A stretch of 24,722 bases of DNA, taken from assembly GCA_009731375.1 (NCBI GenBank), contig BJOX01000028.1, positions 1,425,636 to 1,450,357 of the forward strand. Direction: 5' to 3'. The notes below the pieces were generated by a model. It saw only the letters and a list, made by a program, of their open reading frames with translations, did not search any database and was not told the origin of the DNA. The DNA comes from Paulinella micropora. Its lineage: Eukaryota > Cercozoa > Imbricatea > Euglyphida. Below are positions 16,566 through 24,722 of this stretch, in pieces (positions within the stretch are counted from its first letter, which is position 1; the number at the start of each line of letters is the position of its first letter). The translations under genes and the position numbers were made by a program.

Positions 16566-16925
16566 GAGCAAAAAAAAGAAAAGAGTTTTTCTGAAGGTCT
16601 TGTCAGTCTCCCGGGGGAGGGGGGTAAGGGCGCGAAGGCCCCCCCCCCCGCCAACATTGCGCAGCCCAATGTGGGCCAGCCGCAAAAAGAACTGGGGGGG
16701 GGCCTTGCAACCTTTCCCATCCCAAACTAGCGAGATTTCTGTCTAACTACTTTCTGTCTGTATATATACTTTCTTTCTGATCTGCACTTTTTCTCTCACT
16801 CTCTCTCTTCCGCTCCGCCTTGTATTTTGCTTTGGATAACTGGTGTGTGGTCCAAAGATTCTTTTTATTTAAAAAAAGCCATTTTTACAGCTCAGCCTGT
16901 TGTTTTTTTCTTTGGTGATCTAAGG
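16566..16925. other. Intergenic stretch with homopolymers and a palindrome-array relative
   Basis: It holds the 5' flank of the MYND gene and the 3' flank of the next minus-strand gene. Seen here: A7, G6, C10 and G8 runs, AACATTGCGCAGCCCAATGTGG at ~16653-16674 (related to the 12560-13050 array), and a TATATATA and CTCTCT stretch around 16760-16808. No gene. Confidence 0.6.
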
Positions 16926-19004
16926 TTAGGTCGGGCAATTGGTCACGGCCGGCCGGATCCCGCTAGGCCACGCGCCGAGGTTTTGGCGGAAGGCGCAGGC
17001 CCTGAGCAGCATAAAGCTGGTGTCGGTGACCGCCCCCACGTTCCAACCGCTGATATCCCGGTTGAAGCTCTTGGCATCCTTAAAGGCCCCGCTCAGGCTC
17101 GTGACCCGGCCCACGTCCCAGCCGCTCAGGTCGCCGTTAAAGCTCGTGGCGTCCGCGAACGTTTGCGAGAGGTCGGTGACAGCTGTAGTGTTCCAGTACA
17201 AGGGCTGGTTGAGCATGCGCGCCCCGAACAGCATCTTGTACAAAGAACCCCGCAACGGAACGTCCCAGTCCCGCAGGTCGCCCACCAGGCTGCGTGCGCC
17301 GACGAACAGGGCGCCGAAGTTGTCCACGTAGCGCAGCGCCTGGGTGCCCGTGATAGGCGCGACGTACGACAGGCTGTTCAGGTCGGAGTAGCTATCGCTG
17401 TACAAGAGCGAGTTGCGGTAAGCACCGGACACCGAGTTGTCTAGGTGGAACGAGGACTGGGCCGTGGTCAAGCTCACGTTGCCCCACGAGTTGATGGCTA
17501 CGACACTCAGGACGCTACTAGTGCCGATCCGCCGCAGGCCGTGCAGGTCGCCCCGGATCCGCAGGATGAACACCTGGTCGTTCGGGTACGCGCCCGAATT
17601 TTTGGTGCAGCTCGAGGTGCCCGGGGCCTGCGTGCACGTCTGCGTCGTGCCGTCGCCCCAGTCGACCGTGAAGGTGTGTGCAGGAATGCTGGTGACCACG
17701 GCCGGGTCCAGATACCTCAGCGACGGCGTGTCCCCGTAGCCGCTGTTGACGATGAGCACGAATTCGGGCTCGCAGAGCGCGGCGCGCGCTTGCTCGCGCA
17801 CGCGCGTGCGCGCAAAGGCCCACAGGCAGGCGCCCCTGCCCGCCGGCAACTGGGTGGCCCAGGCGCTCAGCCCGTGCGTGTACGACTCGGCGCCCTGCAG
17901 CAAGTTGTCCCACAGCTGCAGGCCCCGGACGTCCCACCCCGCCAGGTCCTGCGTAAAGCCCATGGCGTGGTTGAAGGCGGCGGTCGCGTTGACCAGCGAC
18001 CGGGTGTCCCACTGCCCGACGCCCGCGAAGGAGCCGTTGGTGACGGCGAACGCGAACGCCAGGTCCCTGGCCGCCGACATGTTCCAGGCGCCGAGGCCCG
18101 CCGTGTCCAGCAAGAAAGACTCGGCGAACACGTACGACGCGTCGGTCACGGCCGACGTGTCCAGCGCGCTCACGTCCAGCACGGCGGCGAGCGAGTCCAG
18201 GCCGCTGAAGGACCGGTACAAAGACCTGAGGCCGGTCTGCGCGGGCAGCGGCGCGACGCGCTGCAGCTCCACCAGGTTCTGCAAATGTCTGCCGGCCGTG
18301 GGGTGCAGGTCGATGTCCCCCCAGTCGTCGATGGCCACTAGGTGAGCCCCCGCCGGTTCGGCGGGCTCGACGGTGCCGCCGCCGCACGCGCAGCAGGCCT
18401 GCGACGCCCCGAGCCCGCCTACCCAGGCGTACCACGAGCCCGCGTACGAATTGCACAGGTTGGAGTAAGAAGAGCCCGCTGTCTCGAACTGGTACTGCGG
18501 GCACGACTGCCCGGCCTCGTCCAGCCACACCTGCGGGTAGTAGTCGGCGCAGCGCGTGCCCGTCGCGTACAGCATGCTCCAGCCCAGCACGGGGCCCGTC
18601 AGCTGCACTCGGTAGAAGCCGCGGGCGGCAAACGTGTGGCCGCAGGCCTGGCCGTTGTTGGTGCACTGCACCGCGGCCGAACCGTCCCCCCAGTCCACGC
18701 TGAAGGTCGACTGCTGCAACCGCCGCCCGGCGGTCGCGCCGCCCAGCGGCAGCTGGTACGTGGCGCCGGCGCTGGTGACGCTGAGGTTCAGCCAGGCCGC
18801 CGGCGGGCCCGGGCTGGCGCTCGGGCTGGCGCTCTGGCTGGCGGTCGGGCTGGCGGTGGGGCTGGCGGTGGGGCTGGCGGTGGGGCTGGGGAGGCCGTCC
18901 GGCGGCGGAGTATGGGGGCAGTAAGCCACGGCACACAGCGCGCCCGCACACAGACACCAGGCCAGCCAGGGTGGCGTGCGGGAACGATTCGCACTAGACA
19001 ACAT
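16926..19004 (-). CDS. Secreted BspA-like (DUF285) repeat protein with PKD-like strands, copy A (692 aa)
   Basis: From ATG 19004 the protein starts with a basic leader and hydrophobic core (WLAWCLCAGALCAVAYC, ~13-29), a likely signal peptide, then a Ser/Pro/Thr/Ala linker of SPTA repeats (~39-66), as in exported wall or surface proteins. Two similar halves follow. Each has a PKD-like strand with VDWGDG (105-108 and 449-452), a short Cys pair, then BspA/DUF285 26-residue-type repeats: clear at 600-680 (SFNGDLSGWDVGRVTSL, SFNRDISGWNVGAVTD), degenerate at ~255-365. The first half also contains a six-Cys insert (152-208) ending ACCACGGG. No anchor helix follows, so it is probably released or held by partners. 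Such repeats are surface and adhesion modules in bacteria and protists. Its paralogue lies divergently across 19005-19494. Confidence 0.8.
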   Translation of the reverse strand: MLSSANRSRTPPWLAWCLCAGALCAVAYCPHTPPPDGLPSPTASPTASPTASPTASQSASPSASPGPPAAWLNLSVTSAGATYQLPLGGATAGRRLQQSTFSVDWGDGSAAVQCTNNGQACGHTFAARGFYRVQLTGPVLGWSMLYATGTRCADYYPQVWLDEAGQSCPQYQFETAGSSYSNLCNSYAGSWYAWVGGLGASQACCACGGGTVEPAEPAGAHLVAIDDWGDIDLHPTAGRHLQNLVELQRVAPLPAQTGLRSLYRSFSGLDSLAAVLDVSALDTSAVTDASYVFAESFLLDTAGLGAWNMSAARDLAFAFAVTNGSFAGVGQWDTRSLVNATAAFNHAMGFTQDLAGWDVRGLQLWDNLLQGAESYTHGLSAWATQLPAGRGACLWAFARTRVREQARAALCEPEFVLIVNSGYGDTPSLRYLDPAVVTSIPAHTFTVDWGDGTTQTCTQAPGTSSCTKNSGAYPNDQVFILRIRGDLHGLRRIGTSSVLSVVAINSWGNVSLTTAQSSFHLDNSVSGAYRNSLLYSDSYSDLNSLSYVAPITGTQALRYVDNFGALFVGARSLVGDLRDWDVPLRGSLYKMLFGARMLNQPLYWNTTAVTDLSQTFADATSFNGDLSGWDVGRVTSLSGAFKDAKSFNRDISGWNVGAVTDTSFMLLRACAFRQNLGAWPSGIRPAVTNCPT

Positions 19005-19494
19005 CGTCGGCTGCTAGTTTTTTGTCCGTGTGTTTGTTTTCGGGAGGAAAAAGGACTTAGCTAAGAGAGAAAAAATGGCACACCTCCAAGCTTTGGCGGG
19101 GGGGGGTTGCTGCAAAGATTTTTCTGTTTAGGTTTATGTATTTTTGGGTGCTTTGTCAAAGAGAGCTTTTGCCATACTCGCACCTCTAAAAAAAACAACC
19201 TCTGCACACCCCCCTCCCCCCCCCCCCTTTTACCCTTCACACTCTCCCCTTTTACCCTCACACTCTGGCCCGCATGTCAAGGAAAACACTCTCCCGCCCT
19301 TTCCCCCCCGGAAATCCCATACCCCCTCGTTTTTGCCGTGATTCTCCCATTCCCTCCACCACTCTTTTTCTTGGCCACCAGGGGGGGCACGCGGGCCCCC
19401 CCCCACAGGCCAAGAAAAATGGGAGGGGGCCTCTCCCCCCCTCCCTCTTTTCTCATACCCCGTCCGTTCTTGGCTTGCGGTGGCCGAAACTTAA
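19005..19494. promoter_or_regulatory. Divergent intergenic region of the two secreted paralogues
   Basis: This 490-base space separates two head-to-head paralogues and should contain both promoters. It holds G8, C12, C9, G7 and C9 runs, an A8 run, and a tandem 22-nt pair CCCCTTTTACCC(T)TCACACTCT at about 19224-19266. The right part is strongly pyrimidine-rich on the plus strand. No TATATA box abuts either ATG, unlike the left cluster. The assigned role rests on position only. Confidence 0.4.
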
Positions 19495-21456
19495 ATGCCA
19501 GCCCGAGCGTGCCTTACGAGATGGACCGCACACTGTACTAAGCTCTGGTGGCTGTGCTGGGCGACGTGCGCGGCCGCACAGAAGACGGGCCGGGCGTTGC
19601 TGAACGTCAGCGTCACCAGCGCCGGCGCGACGTACGTGCTGCCGCTCGGCGGCGGCCAGGGCCAGCAACAGGCTTTCAACGTGGACTGGGGCGACGGCTC
19701 CACCAATGTCAAGTGCACCAACGATGGCCTGCCCTGCCAGTACACCTACGCCGCCCGCGGCTTCTACGTGATCAAGATCACGGGCAGAGCGCTGGGCTGG
19801 AGCATGCTGTACGCGCCCGGCTCGCGCTGCCACAACCAGTACCCGGCCGTGTGGACCGACAGGGCCGGGCGTTCGTGCGCGACGATCGAGAGCGAGCTGC
19901 GCTATGGCCCGCCGGAGGAGGCCTGCCTGCGCTTTCCGACCAACCTGTACGCGGGGCTGGGCGGGCTAGGTGCTGCCGAAGCGTGCTGTGCGTGCGGGGG
20001 CGGCACCTTCGAGCCCGCCGAAGCCGCGGGCACGTCGCTGGTCGCAATTAACGACTGGGGCCGTATCGAGCTGCACCCGACGGCGGGCAGACATTTGCAG
20101 AACCTGGCGGCACTGGAGCGGGTCGCGCCGCTGCCCGCGCCGGCCGGCCTCACGTCGCTGCACCGGTCCTTCAGCGGCCTGGCCGCGCTGGCACTAGACG
20201 TCGGGGCGCTGGACACGTCGGCCGTCACGACGCTGTCGTACGTGTTCGCGGAGTCTCAGGGGTTGCTGGTCACGGGGCTGAACCTGTGGGACGTGTCGGC
20301 CGTCACGACGGTAGCCTTCGCGTTCGCGGACACCGGCGCCTCTGCGTTCCCGGGCGTCGAGCTGTGGCGGACGGCGTCGCTGCTGGACGCGACCGCCGCC
20401 TTCAACCACGCCACCGTTTGGGTGGCGGACCTGGGCAGTTGGAACGTCAGCGGCCTGCAGCGCTGGGACTACTTGTTGCAGGGCGCCAGCGAGTACACGT
20501 ACGGCCTGGCGGCCTGGGCGCCGCGCCTGCCCCCAGCGATGGACCGCGCGGGCGCTTGCCTATGGGCCTTTGCGGGCACACGCGTGCGGGAGGCCGACCG
20601 CGCGGCGCTGTGTGGCTCCGATTTCGTCATGACGGTATTTGCTGAGTACGACCCGAGCCCGCGCGCGCCGGAGCTCAGCTACCTGGACCCGGCCGTGGTG
20701 GCCATGGCCGCGCACACCTTCACGGTCGACTGGGGTGATGGTTCGGCGGTACAGACGTGCGTGCAAGCGCCGGGCGCGGCTGCCTGCACGAAGGCCTCGG
20801 GCGCGTACGCGGTGCACGCGCGTGTGCAGATCAGGATCCGCGGCGCGTTGCACGGGCTGCGCCACCTGGGCTACAACATGTTGTGGGTGCAGGCGATCCA
20901 CTCGTGGGGCAACGTGAGCCTGACCACCGCGGAGTCGTCGTTCCAGCCCAGCTATGTGTGGCAGAACGCGCAACGCAACCGGCTCTTTTTCTGCGGCGCG
21001 GGGTCGTCGCTGTCGTACCTGTCGTACCTCGCGCCAATCGCGGGCACACAGGCCCTGCGCTACGTGGACGCCTTCCAGTGGTTCCTGAGCGACGCACAGA
21101 TTCTGGTGGGCGACCTGCGCGACTGGGACGACGTGCCGTTTGTCGGGGAGCTGGCGTTTTTGCTCGCGGACGCGTGGAGGTTCAACCAGCCCTTGTACTG
21201 GAACACCACGGCCGTGACGTCGTTGTACAGAACGTTCTCGAGCGCGCGCAGCTTCAACGGGGACATTGGCGGCTGGGACGTAGGCCGCGTGACGAGCCTG
21301 GTCTGTGCCTTCTACGAGGCCTCGGCCTTCAACCGGGACCTTAGCGGCTGGCGCGTGCGCGCCGACGCTCGCGCCAGTAACATGCTAGATTTTGCCTGCG
21401 CGTTTAAGCAGAACCTCAGCGCCTGGCCGGTAGCCGTGGCGGTGGCGCGCTGTTGA
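19495..21456 (+). CDS. Secreted BspA-like (DUF285) repeat protein with PKD-like strands, copy B (653 aa)
   Basis: ATG 19495 is the first start of the frame. A short basic leader and LWWLCWATCAAAQ (17-29) form a plausible signal peptide with cleavage after the Ala run. The mature part matches copy A nearly end to end: VTSAGATY, WGDG at 65-68, the six-Cys insert (112-167, ending ACCACGGG), GRHLQNL, RSFSGL, a second WGDG at 413-416, then C-terminal repeats (SFNGDIGGWDVGRVTSL, AFNRDLSGW). It lacks the SPTA linker of copy A. Visual identity is roughly half, so the duplication is old, but both frames are intact, which suggests selection. Function is inferred as extracellular or virion-surface binding; no enzyme motif is seen. 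Confidence 0.8.
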   Translation: MPARACLTRWTAHCTKLWWLCWATCAAAQKTGRALLNVSVTSAGATYVLPLGGGQGQQQAFNVDWGDGSTNVKCTNDGLPCQYTYAARGFYVIKITGRALGWSMLYAPGSRCHNQYPAVWTDRAGRSCATIESELRYGPPEEACLRFPTNLYAGLGGLGAAEACCACGGGTFEPAEAAGTSLVAINDWGRIELHPTAGRHLQNLAALERVAPLPAPAGLTSLHRSFSGLAALALDVGALDTSAVTTLSYVFAESQGLLVTGLNLWDVSAVTTVAFAFADTGASAFPGVELWRTASLLDATAAFNHATVWVADLGSWNVSGLQRWDYLLQGASEYTYGLAAWAPRLPPAMDRAGACLWAFAGTRVREADRAALCGSDFVMTVFAEYDPSPRAPELSYLDPAVVAMAAHTFTVDWGDGSAVQTCVQAPGAAACTKASGAYAVHARVQIRIRGALHGLRHLGYNMLWVQAIHSWGNVSLTTAESSFQPSYVWQNAQRNRLFFCGAGSSLSYLSYLAPIAGTQALRYVDAFQWFLSDAQILVGDLRDWDDVPFVGELAFLLADAWRFNQPLYWNTTAVTSLYRTFSSARSFNGDIGGWDVGRVTSLVCAFYEASAFNRDLSGWRVRADARASNMLDFACAFKQNLSAWPVAVAVARC

Positions 21457-21714
21457 TTTTGGGCGTGTGTAAAATGCTCTGTCTCGCGCCCCGCCCCTGT
21501 ATATTGTTCTCCGCTCCCTCCGCTCCTCGTCCGGCTGGGCGCGCGCACGGGGGGTAGCAGGCTGGCTGCTGAGTTATTTTCTGAGTGAGCGCTCGCGGGG
21601 GCTGGGAGTGGGAAGGGGGGGCGGATGGAAGATCGGTTTTAAAAAAATCTTCTCCTTTGGGAGGCTTGTTTTTTTAGTTGGGTCCCTTCTCTGTAGTATT
21701 TTAAAGAGGGGCCC

Positions 21715-23202
21715 ATGAGCGTGCCAAATCCAGATTACAGGACCCCACCGCTATGGACGTCAGAAGCCTCCTGGGCTCAAAAAGAACCTTTTGGCTTTTA
21801 CGACGACGAGTATGATCACTGGCAAGAACGAATAAAGCAAGAGCAAGAAGACGCGTCAGTGAAAGAGCGCTTTGCGGATTACTTCGCCGCTGTCTCGAAG
21901 TTGGAAACTTTGCAACAAAGACAGCTCATAGAAGGAACAGCCTCAGGCCAGTCCCACCATGTTATGTTGGTACGAGGGCAGGCCGTCCGACTCTGTATGC
22001 TTCCTGTAGTAACACGTGCGTGGTCGTCTTCTGATGGGCAGTGGACCCCCCGAAGTCTGACTGGCGAGGAGGCGGAGTCTTCCGCCCAAAGAATTCTGTC
22101 TGCCATGCAAGCAGATGCCCAATCTTTAGCTGCAAAAAAGGTTAAGCCAGCAAGCGATTTTCATTGGTACGTGGGCCCCTTAAGACTGTCTAGTTTCAAA
22201 GTTAAAGAAGACCTGGACGAGAATACTCTGGTGTTTGTTACCATAGAGTTTGTTGATCGCCTGTCTCGAACACTAAACGAGCGCTCGGTCTGGCCCGGAA
22301 TCAAAGCTGCCGAAATCCAGGAGACCCTCGAGAGGTTCATTTGTCACGACCGAAAGGGAGGCCCGGCTATGGTGCCCAAACTCGTTTGGACAGATGTCAG
22401 CCACAACAACCTCATGGTAGGCAAAGATCTGCGCCCGCTGATCGTCGATGCTGACCTGGAGTTCTTTGAAACTGAAGAGAAAGAGCGGAGCCTGGAGAGC
22501 TTAAACAAGCACGGATTTGTGTATCCGTTGCCAGCCAAGTTACAAGCAGAAGCAAACCTGCGGCCGTTAGTTATAATGCACTACTTGCAGCTGCTGTGCA
22601 GCGCACCCCCAGCAGCACGCGCAGACCCTAACTGGCGTAAAGCCATGCTTGGCAGGGACGCCTTTAAGCACGGCGACGTCAAGAACATTGTCAGGAGCCT
22701 GGAGCTAATGGCCGAGATCGACTCGTACTATCAAGCGGAAAAGGAGCTCAAGTCGGGCTGGGTCTTTCCTCCTCATGAACAGGTTATACACTATAACAGG
22801 AAAAAGGCCCAAGAAATTGCAAAGTCCCAGCCCACATCGCCAGTGAACCCTCCAGAACGTCCCGCGTCGCCCAAAGGCGAATACTTCGCCTGTGTCTACC
22901 TATACTACATCCTCAAGAGTGTAGTAAGCTGCCCTAAATGCCCCGAGACGTTCCCAGGCATGGGGATACTAAACCAAGCACTCACCGAATTCTACTCCAC
23001 CGTGCAAGCAAGCGAGGCTTTCAGGGTTCTGCAGGAAGAAGGTAACACAGCGACGACGGTGCCAAAGGCCTCTGCTGGGGCTGCGCCGGCTTGGTCGATA
23101 CTGCGATGGCACAGGCTCTGGCAGGCTGCGGTCGAGCCTATTCAGGTGGGAAGCCGACAGTTCGGCCCTCTGATTTCTCAAGAATCTCTCAACCGCTACT
23201 AG
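21715..23202 (+). CDS. Protein-kinase-fold protein, atypical (495 aa)
   Basis: The frame starts at ATG 21715, after a TTTTAAAGAGGGGCCC leader. The kinase signature is WTDVSHNNLMV: D227 with N232 five residues on, as in the catalytic loop D-x4-N, then LIVDADLEFF (D245-A-D247), taking the place of DFG. A hinge-like strand (TLVFVTIEFVD, 172-182) precedes it; no clear glycine loop is seen, though K141-K144 could provide the nucleotide lysine. The HRD His-Arg is replaced by W-T, as in kinase-like families such as FunK1 and small-molecule kinases. Residues 1-80 are charged and helical; the C-terminal third is unrecognised, with a CPKC pair. GC content is visibly lower than in the flanking genes, which suggests a separate origin. 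Substrate unknown; activity is likely but unproven. Confidence 0.65.
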   Translation: MSVPNPDYRTPPLWTSEASWAQKEPFGFYDDEYDHWQERIKQEQEDASVKERFADYFAAVSKLETLQQRQLIEGTASGQSHHVMLVRGQAVRLCMLPVVTRAWSSSDGQWTPRSLTGEEAESSAQRILSAMQADAQSLAAKKVKPASDFHWYVGPLRLSSFKVKEDLDENTLVFVTIEFVDRLSRTLNERSVWPGIKAAEIQETLERFICHDRKGGPAMVPKLVWTDVSHNNLMVGKDLRPLIVDADLEFFETEEKERSLESLNKHGFVYPLPAKLQAEANLRPLVIMHYLQLLCSAPPAARADPNWRKAMLGRDAFKHGDVKNIVRSLELMAEIDSYYQAEKELKSGWVFPPHEQVIHYNRKKAQEIAKSQPTSPVNPPERPASPKGEYFACVYLYYILKSVVSCPKCPETFPGMGILNQALTEFYSTVQASEAFRVLQEEGNTATTVPKASAGAAPAWSILRWHRLWQAAVEPIQVGSRQFGPLISQESLNRY

Positions 23203-23232
23203 AGAAGCTAGCAGTGGAGACAGTCCTTCTCT
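23201..23232 (+). terminator. Possible transcript-end hairpin after the kinase-like gene
   Basis: AGAGAAG overlapping the stop codon pairs with CTTCTCT 18 bases later. The stem is 7 bp and the loop long, so the call is weak. Large DNA viruses often end transcripts at hairpins. Confidence 0.25.
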
Positions 23233-23316
23233 CTCCAATGCACTTTCCTTTCTTTCTTGTTCTTTTTTTGGGGAAATGGTGATTGAAGTTTGGGAAAAAC
23301 ACTCTAAGAAGCAAAC

Positions 23317-23481
23317 ATGCTACGTAGCAACATCCAAGCACAGCCGGCTACGAAGCAGAGTATCTCCTTCTTCCGCGCGACGTTTGAGTTTGCTAACGAC
23401 CAACCCGAGCGCGTTCAGTGCCGTGTTGCCTACCCCCCTGCGTCCGTCACTGCGGTCGCTCCCCGATTACGTTGGGCTTAA
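23317..23481 (+). CDS. Small 54-aa ORF
   Basis: ATG 23317 to TAA 23479-23481. The peptide begins MLRSNIQAQPATKQSISFF and continues with RATFEFANDQPERVQCRVAYP, a mix of alternating hydrophobic and charged residues that would suit a small beta-type domain; base use is like the flanking genes. No family is recognised. It stands alone between the kinase-like gene and the convergent gene on the right, and could also be a remnant of a longer gene or chance. Confidence 0.35.
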   Translation: MLRSNIQAQPATKQSISFFRATFEFANDQPERVQCRVAYPPASVTAVAPRLRWA

Positions 23482-23630
23482 TATATTAGCGCGATTTTCA
23501 AAAAAAATTAAAAAAAGAATTCAGGTTACTGAAAACACACGGAGAAAAAAACAGACGCGATTTTTGTTTTGGTTGTAACGTTCGATTTTAATAAGTCGTA
23601 ACTTTTTTTTTCTGCACCTGAATGAATGTA

Positions 23631-24722
23631 CTACGTATTCGATCCTGTACGGCGGCGCTTGTGGCGCTGTTTGTCCTCGTACTTGGCGAGTTCGCACTCG
23701 ACGGCCCGCGCGCGCTCGGCTGGGTTCAGCACGAAGCCCAGCACGTGCTTGAGGGCGCGCCGCAGGCAGTCGTCTAGTAACGACGGAATCCACTGCGCGG
23801 ATAGCGCAAGGGCTCGTTGCTTAATGTCCTCGTTCAGCGGGCGCAGCAGGCGCTCTAGGCCGGCGGCAGCCTCGCGCGCGCGCCTGTACTCTGGCAGCTC
23901 CTTTGGCTCCGCCAGGTCGTCCCGCAGCCAGCCGTGGGTTTCTCCGAAGAATCGCAGCTCCAGCAAAATCTGGCGCAGCACGGCCGGCGTCGGGGGCGCG
24001 CCCAGTGACCCGGCCGCGGAAGTTGCCAGGAAGCCCAGGGCCACCTGCCTGTCGCGCGCGTCGAGCCAGGCCTTGGCAAACCAGTAGCGCGCGCGCAGCG
24101 GCAGGCCGTCGCCGTCCTGGTCCCGACTTGTTCGTAACAGCTCCCGCAGGTTGATGCCGCGTTGTCTGTGCAGTTGGTACAAGACTTCAAAGGGCACGAA
24201 GCGCGGTGACGCGACGTGCGGCGGGACCTGCCAGTAGTGCGCGCCCTCGGTACAAACCAAGAATGTCCCGTGCAGCTCCAGCTGCCGGTGGAGGGCGCCA
24301 GCGTCAAAGGTACCGTCCGCTGCCGAACAACGTGCCAGGAACTCGAACTGGCTCAGCCTGGCGCACACCCGCGTCGAAGAAGTGTCGCTCATGATTACGC
24401 AGCCGGTGATTAAGGGACAGTCCTCGGCGAGCCTGCGGTCCAGCGGTTGCCTTAAGAACGGCCGCAGAGCGTCCAGCGCGCGGCGTCCGCCGAGCCCGCA
24501 CAGGGCGCGGGTGAGCTCCGGCGACGGAACGTGCGGGAACAGCTCGGCGGTAGGCAGGTGCACGAGGACAGAGTTGCGGAGGCCGGTCGCGGCCGCGAAG
24601 CGGAACAGGCTGAGGTAGAACTCGGGGCCAGTGAAAATCCGGAGGCCCGCCTCCAGTTCGTCGAACCAGAGGTGCGAGGGGTGTGGCGTCGGCGGGAGGT
24701 CTTCCGGGAGGAGAGCTGGTTT
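23631..24722 (-). CDS. Hypothetical protein, 5' end outside the window (at least 363 aa)
   Basis: The minus frame is open from the right edge of the window to TAG at 23631-23633. No ATG occurs in the first ~100 visible codons, so the start is beyond the window. The protein is Leu/Arg/Ala-rich and mostly helical (for example PAVLRQILLELRFFGETHGWL and LERLLRPLNEDIKQRALAL), with a more beta part near HGTFLVCTEGAHYWQVPPH. It ends in a basic tail (KYEDKQRHKRRRTGSNT) that looks like a nuclear-localisation signal. No known motif is seen. Its very high GC matches the protease-like and secreted-protein genes. Confidence 0.65.
   Translation of the reverse strand, partial: KPALLPEDLPPTPHPSHLWFDELEAGLRIFTGPEFYLSLFRFAAATGLRNSVLVHLPTAELFPHVPSPELTRALCGLGGRRALDALRPFLRQPLDRRLAEDCPLITGCVIMSDTSSTRVCARLSQFEFLARCSAADGTFDAGALHRQLELHGTFLVCTEGAHYWQVPPHVASPRFVPFEVLYQLHRQRGINLRELLRTSRDQDGDGLPLRARYWFAKAWLDARDRQVALGFLATSAAGSLGAPPTPAVLRQILLELRFFGETHGWLRDDLAEPKELPEYRRAREAAAGLERLLRPLNEDIKQRALALSAQWIPSLLDDCLRRALKHVLGFVLNPAERARAVECELAKYEDKQRHKRRRTGSNT

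Noticed and set aside
17445-18341. Plus-strand 298-aa frame opposite copy A, and similar long frames opposite copy B and the protease-like gene
   Set aside because: GC-rich DNA rarely has stops in antisense frames; the sense strands hold signal peptides and known repeats, and the antisense peptides are Arg/Ala/Pro low complexity.
19107-19603. Pro/Phe-rich frames in the divergent intergenic region
   Set aside because: They arise from pyrimidine homopolymers and overlap the start of copy B in another frame.

Overview
The window looks like a piece of a eukaryotic genome assembly that carries virus-derived DNA. It holds a LINE fragment with a poly(A) tail, the end of a retroelement pol gene, many long simple-sequence repeats, and no bacterial operon structure. 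A run of 10 Ns (12119-12128) marks a scaffold join. The DNA changes character across it: AT-rich on the left, very GC-rich from about 13.5 kb on the right. Anything that links the two halves depends on that join being correct.

Left half (1-12118). Positions 1-946 hold the last 31 codons of a probable retroelement integrase/pol ORF, followed almost at once by a 280-aa ORF of unknown function. A repeat-rich stretch follows. Positions 2364-7249 form a compact AT-rich cluster that looks viral: a Lys/Glu-rich repeat protein, a second broken one, a frameshifted cysteine-rich protein, a primase-helicase of the viral D5-like class broken in several places, and an intact ORF of unknown function. All five starts have a TATATA-type element 0-9 bases upstream of the ATG, which suggests one element with its own promoter class (a large DNA virus, virophage or polinton-like virus). 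Positions 7250-12118 hold AT-rich DNA, one orphan 312-aa ORF, a long GTT/AAC microsatellite, a chain of tetra-, penta- and dinucleotide repeats, and the 3' end of a LINE.

Right half (12129-24722). It begins with CA-rich tandem repeats and an unusual array of short palindromes (12560-13050). A dense GC-rich gene block follows: a decayed MYND zinc-finger copy, a short stub ORF, a protein with an adenain/Ulp1-like His-Asp-Gln-Cys signature, an intact MYND protein, two divergently transcribed paralogous secreted proteins (PKD-like WGDG strands plus BspA/DUF285 repeats), a kinase-like protein with visibly lower GC, a small ORF, and a 5'-truncated protein that runs off the window. Single-exon genes, small gaps, MYND duplication and possible protease and kinase genes suit a large nucleocytoplasmic DNA virus, free or inserted in a host genome. 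That assignment is inference; no capsid, polymerase or packaging gene is visible here.

The two virus-like blocks differ in composition, promoter style and state of decay: the left one is largely broken, while the right one is mostly open and keeps dense CpG. They are therefore probably not parts of one virus.
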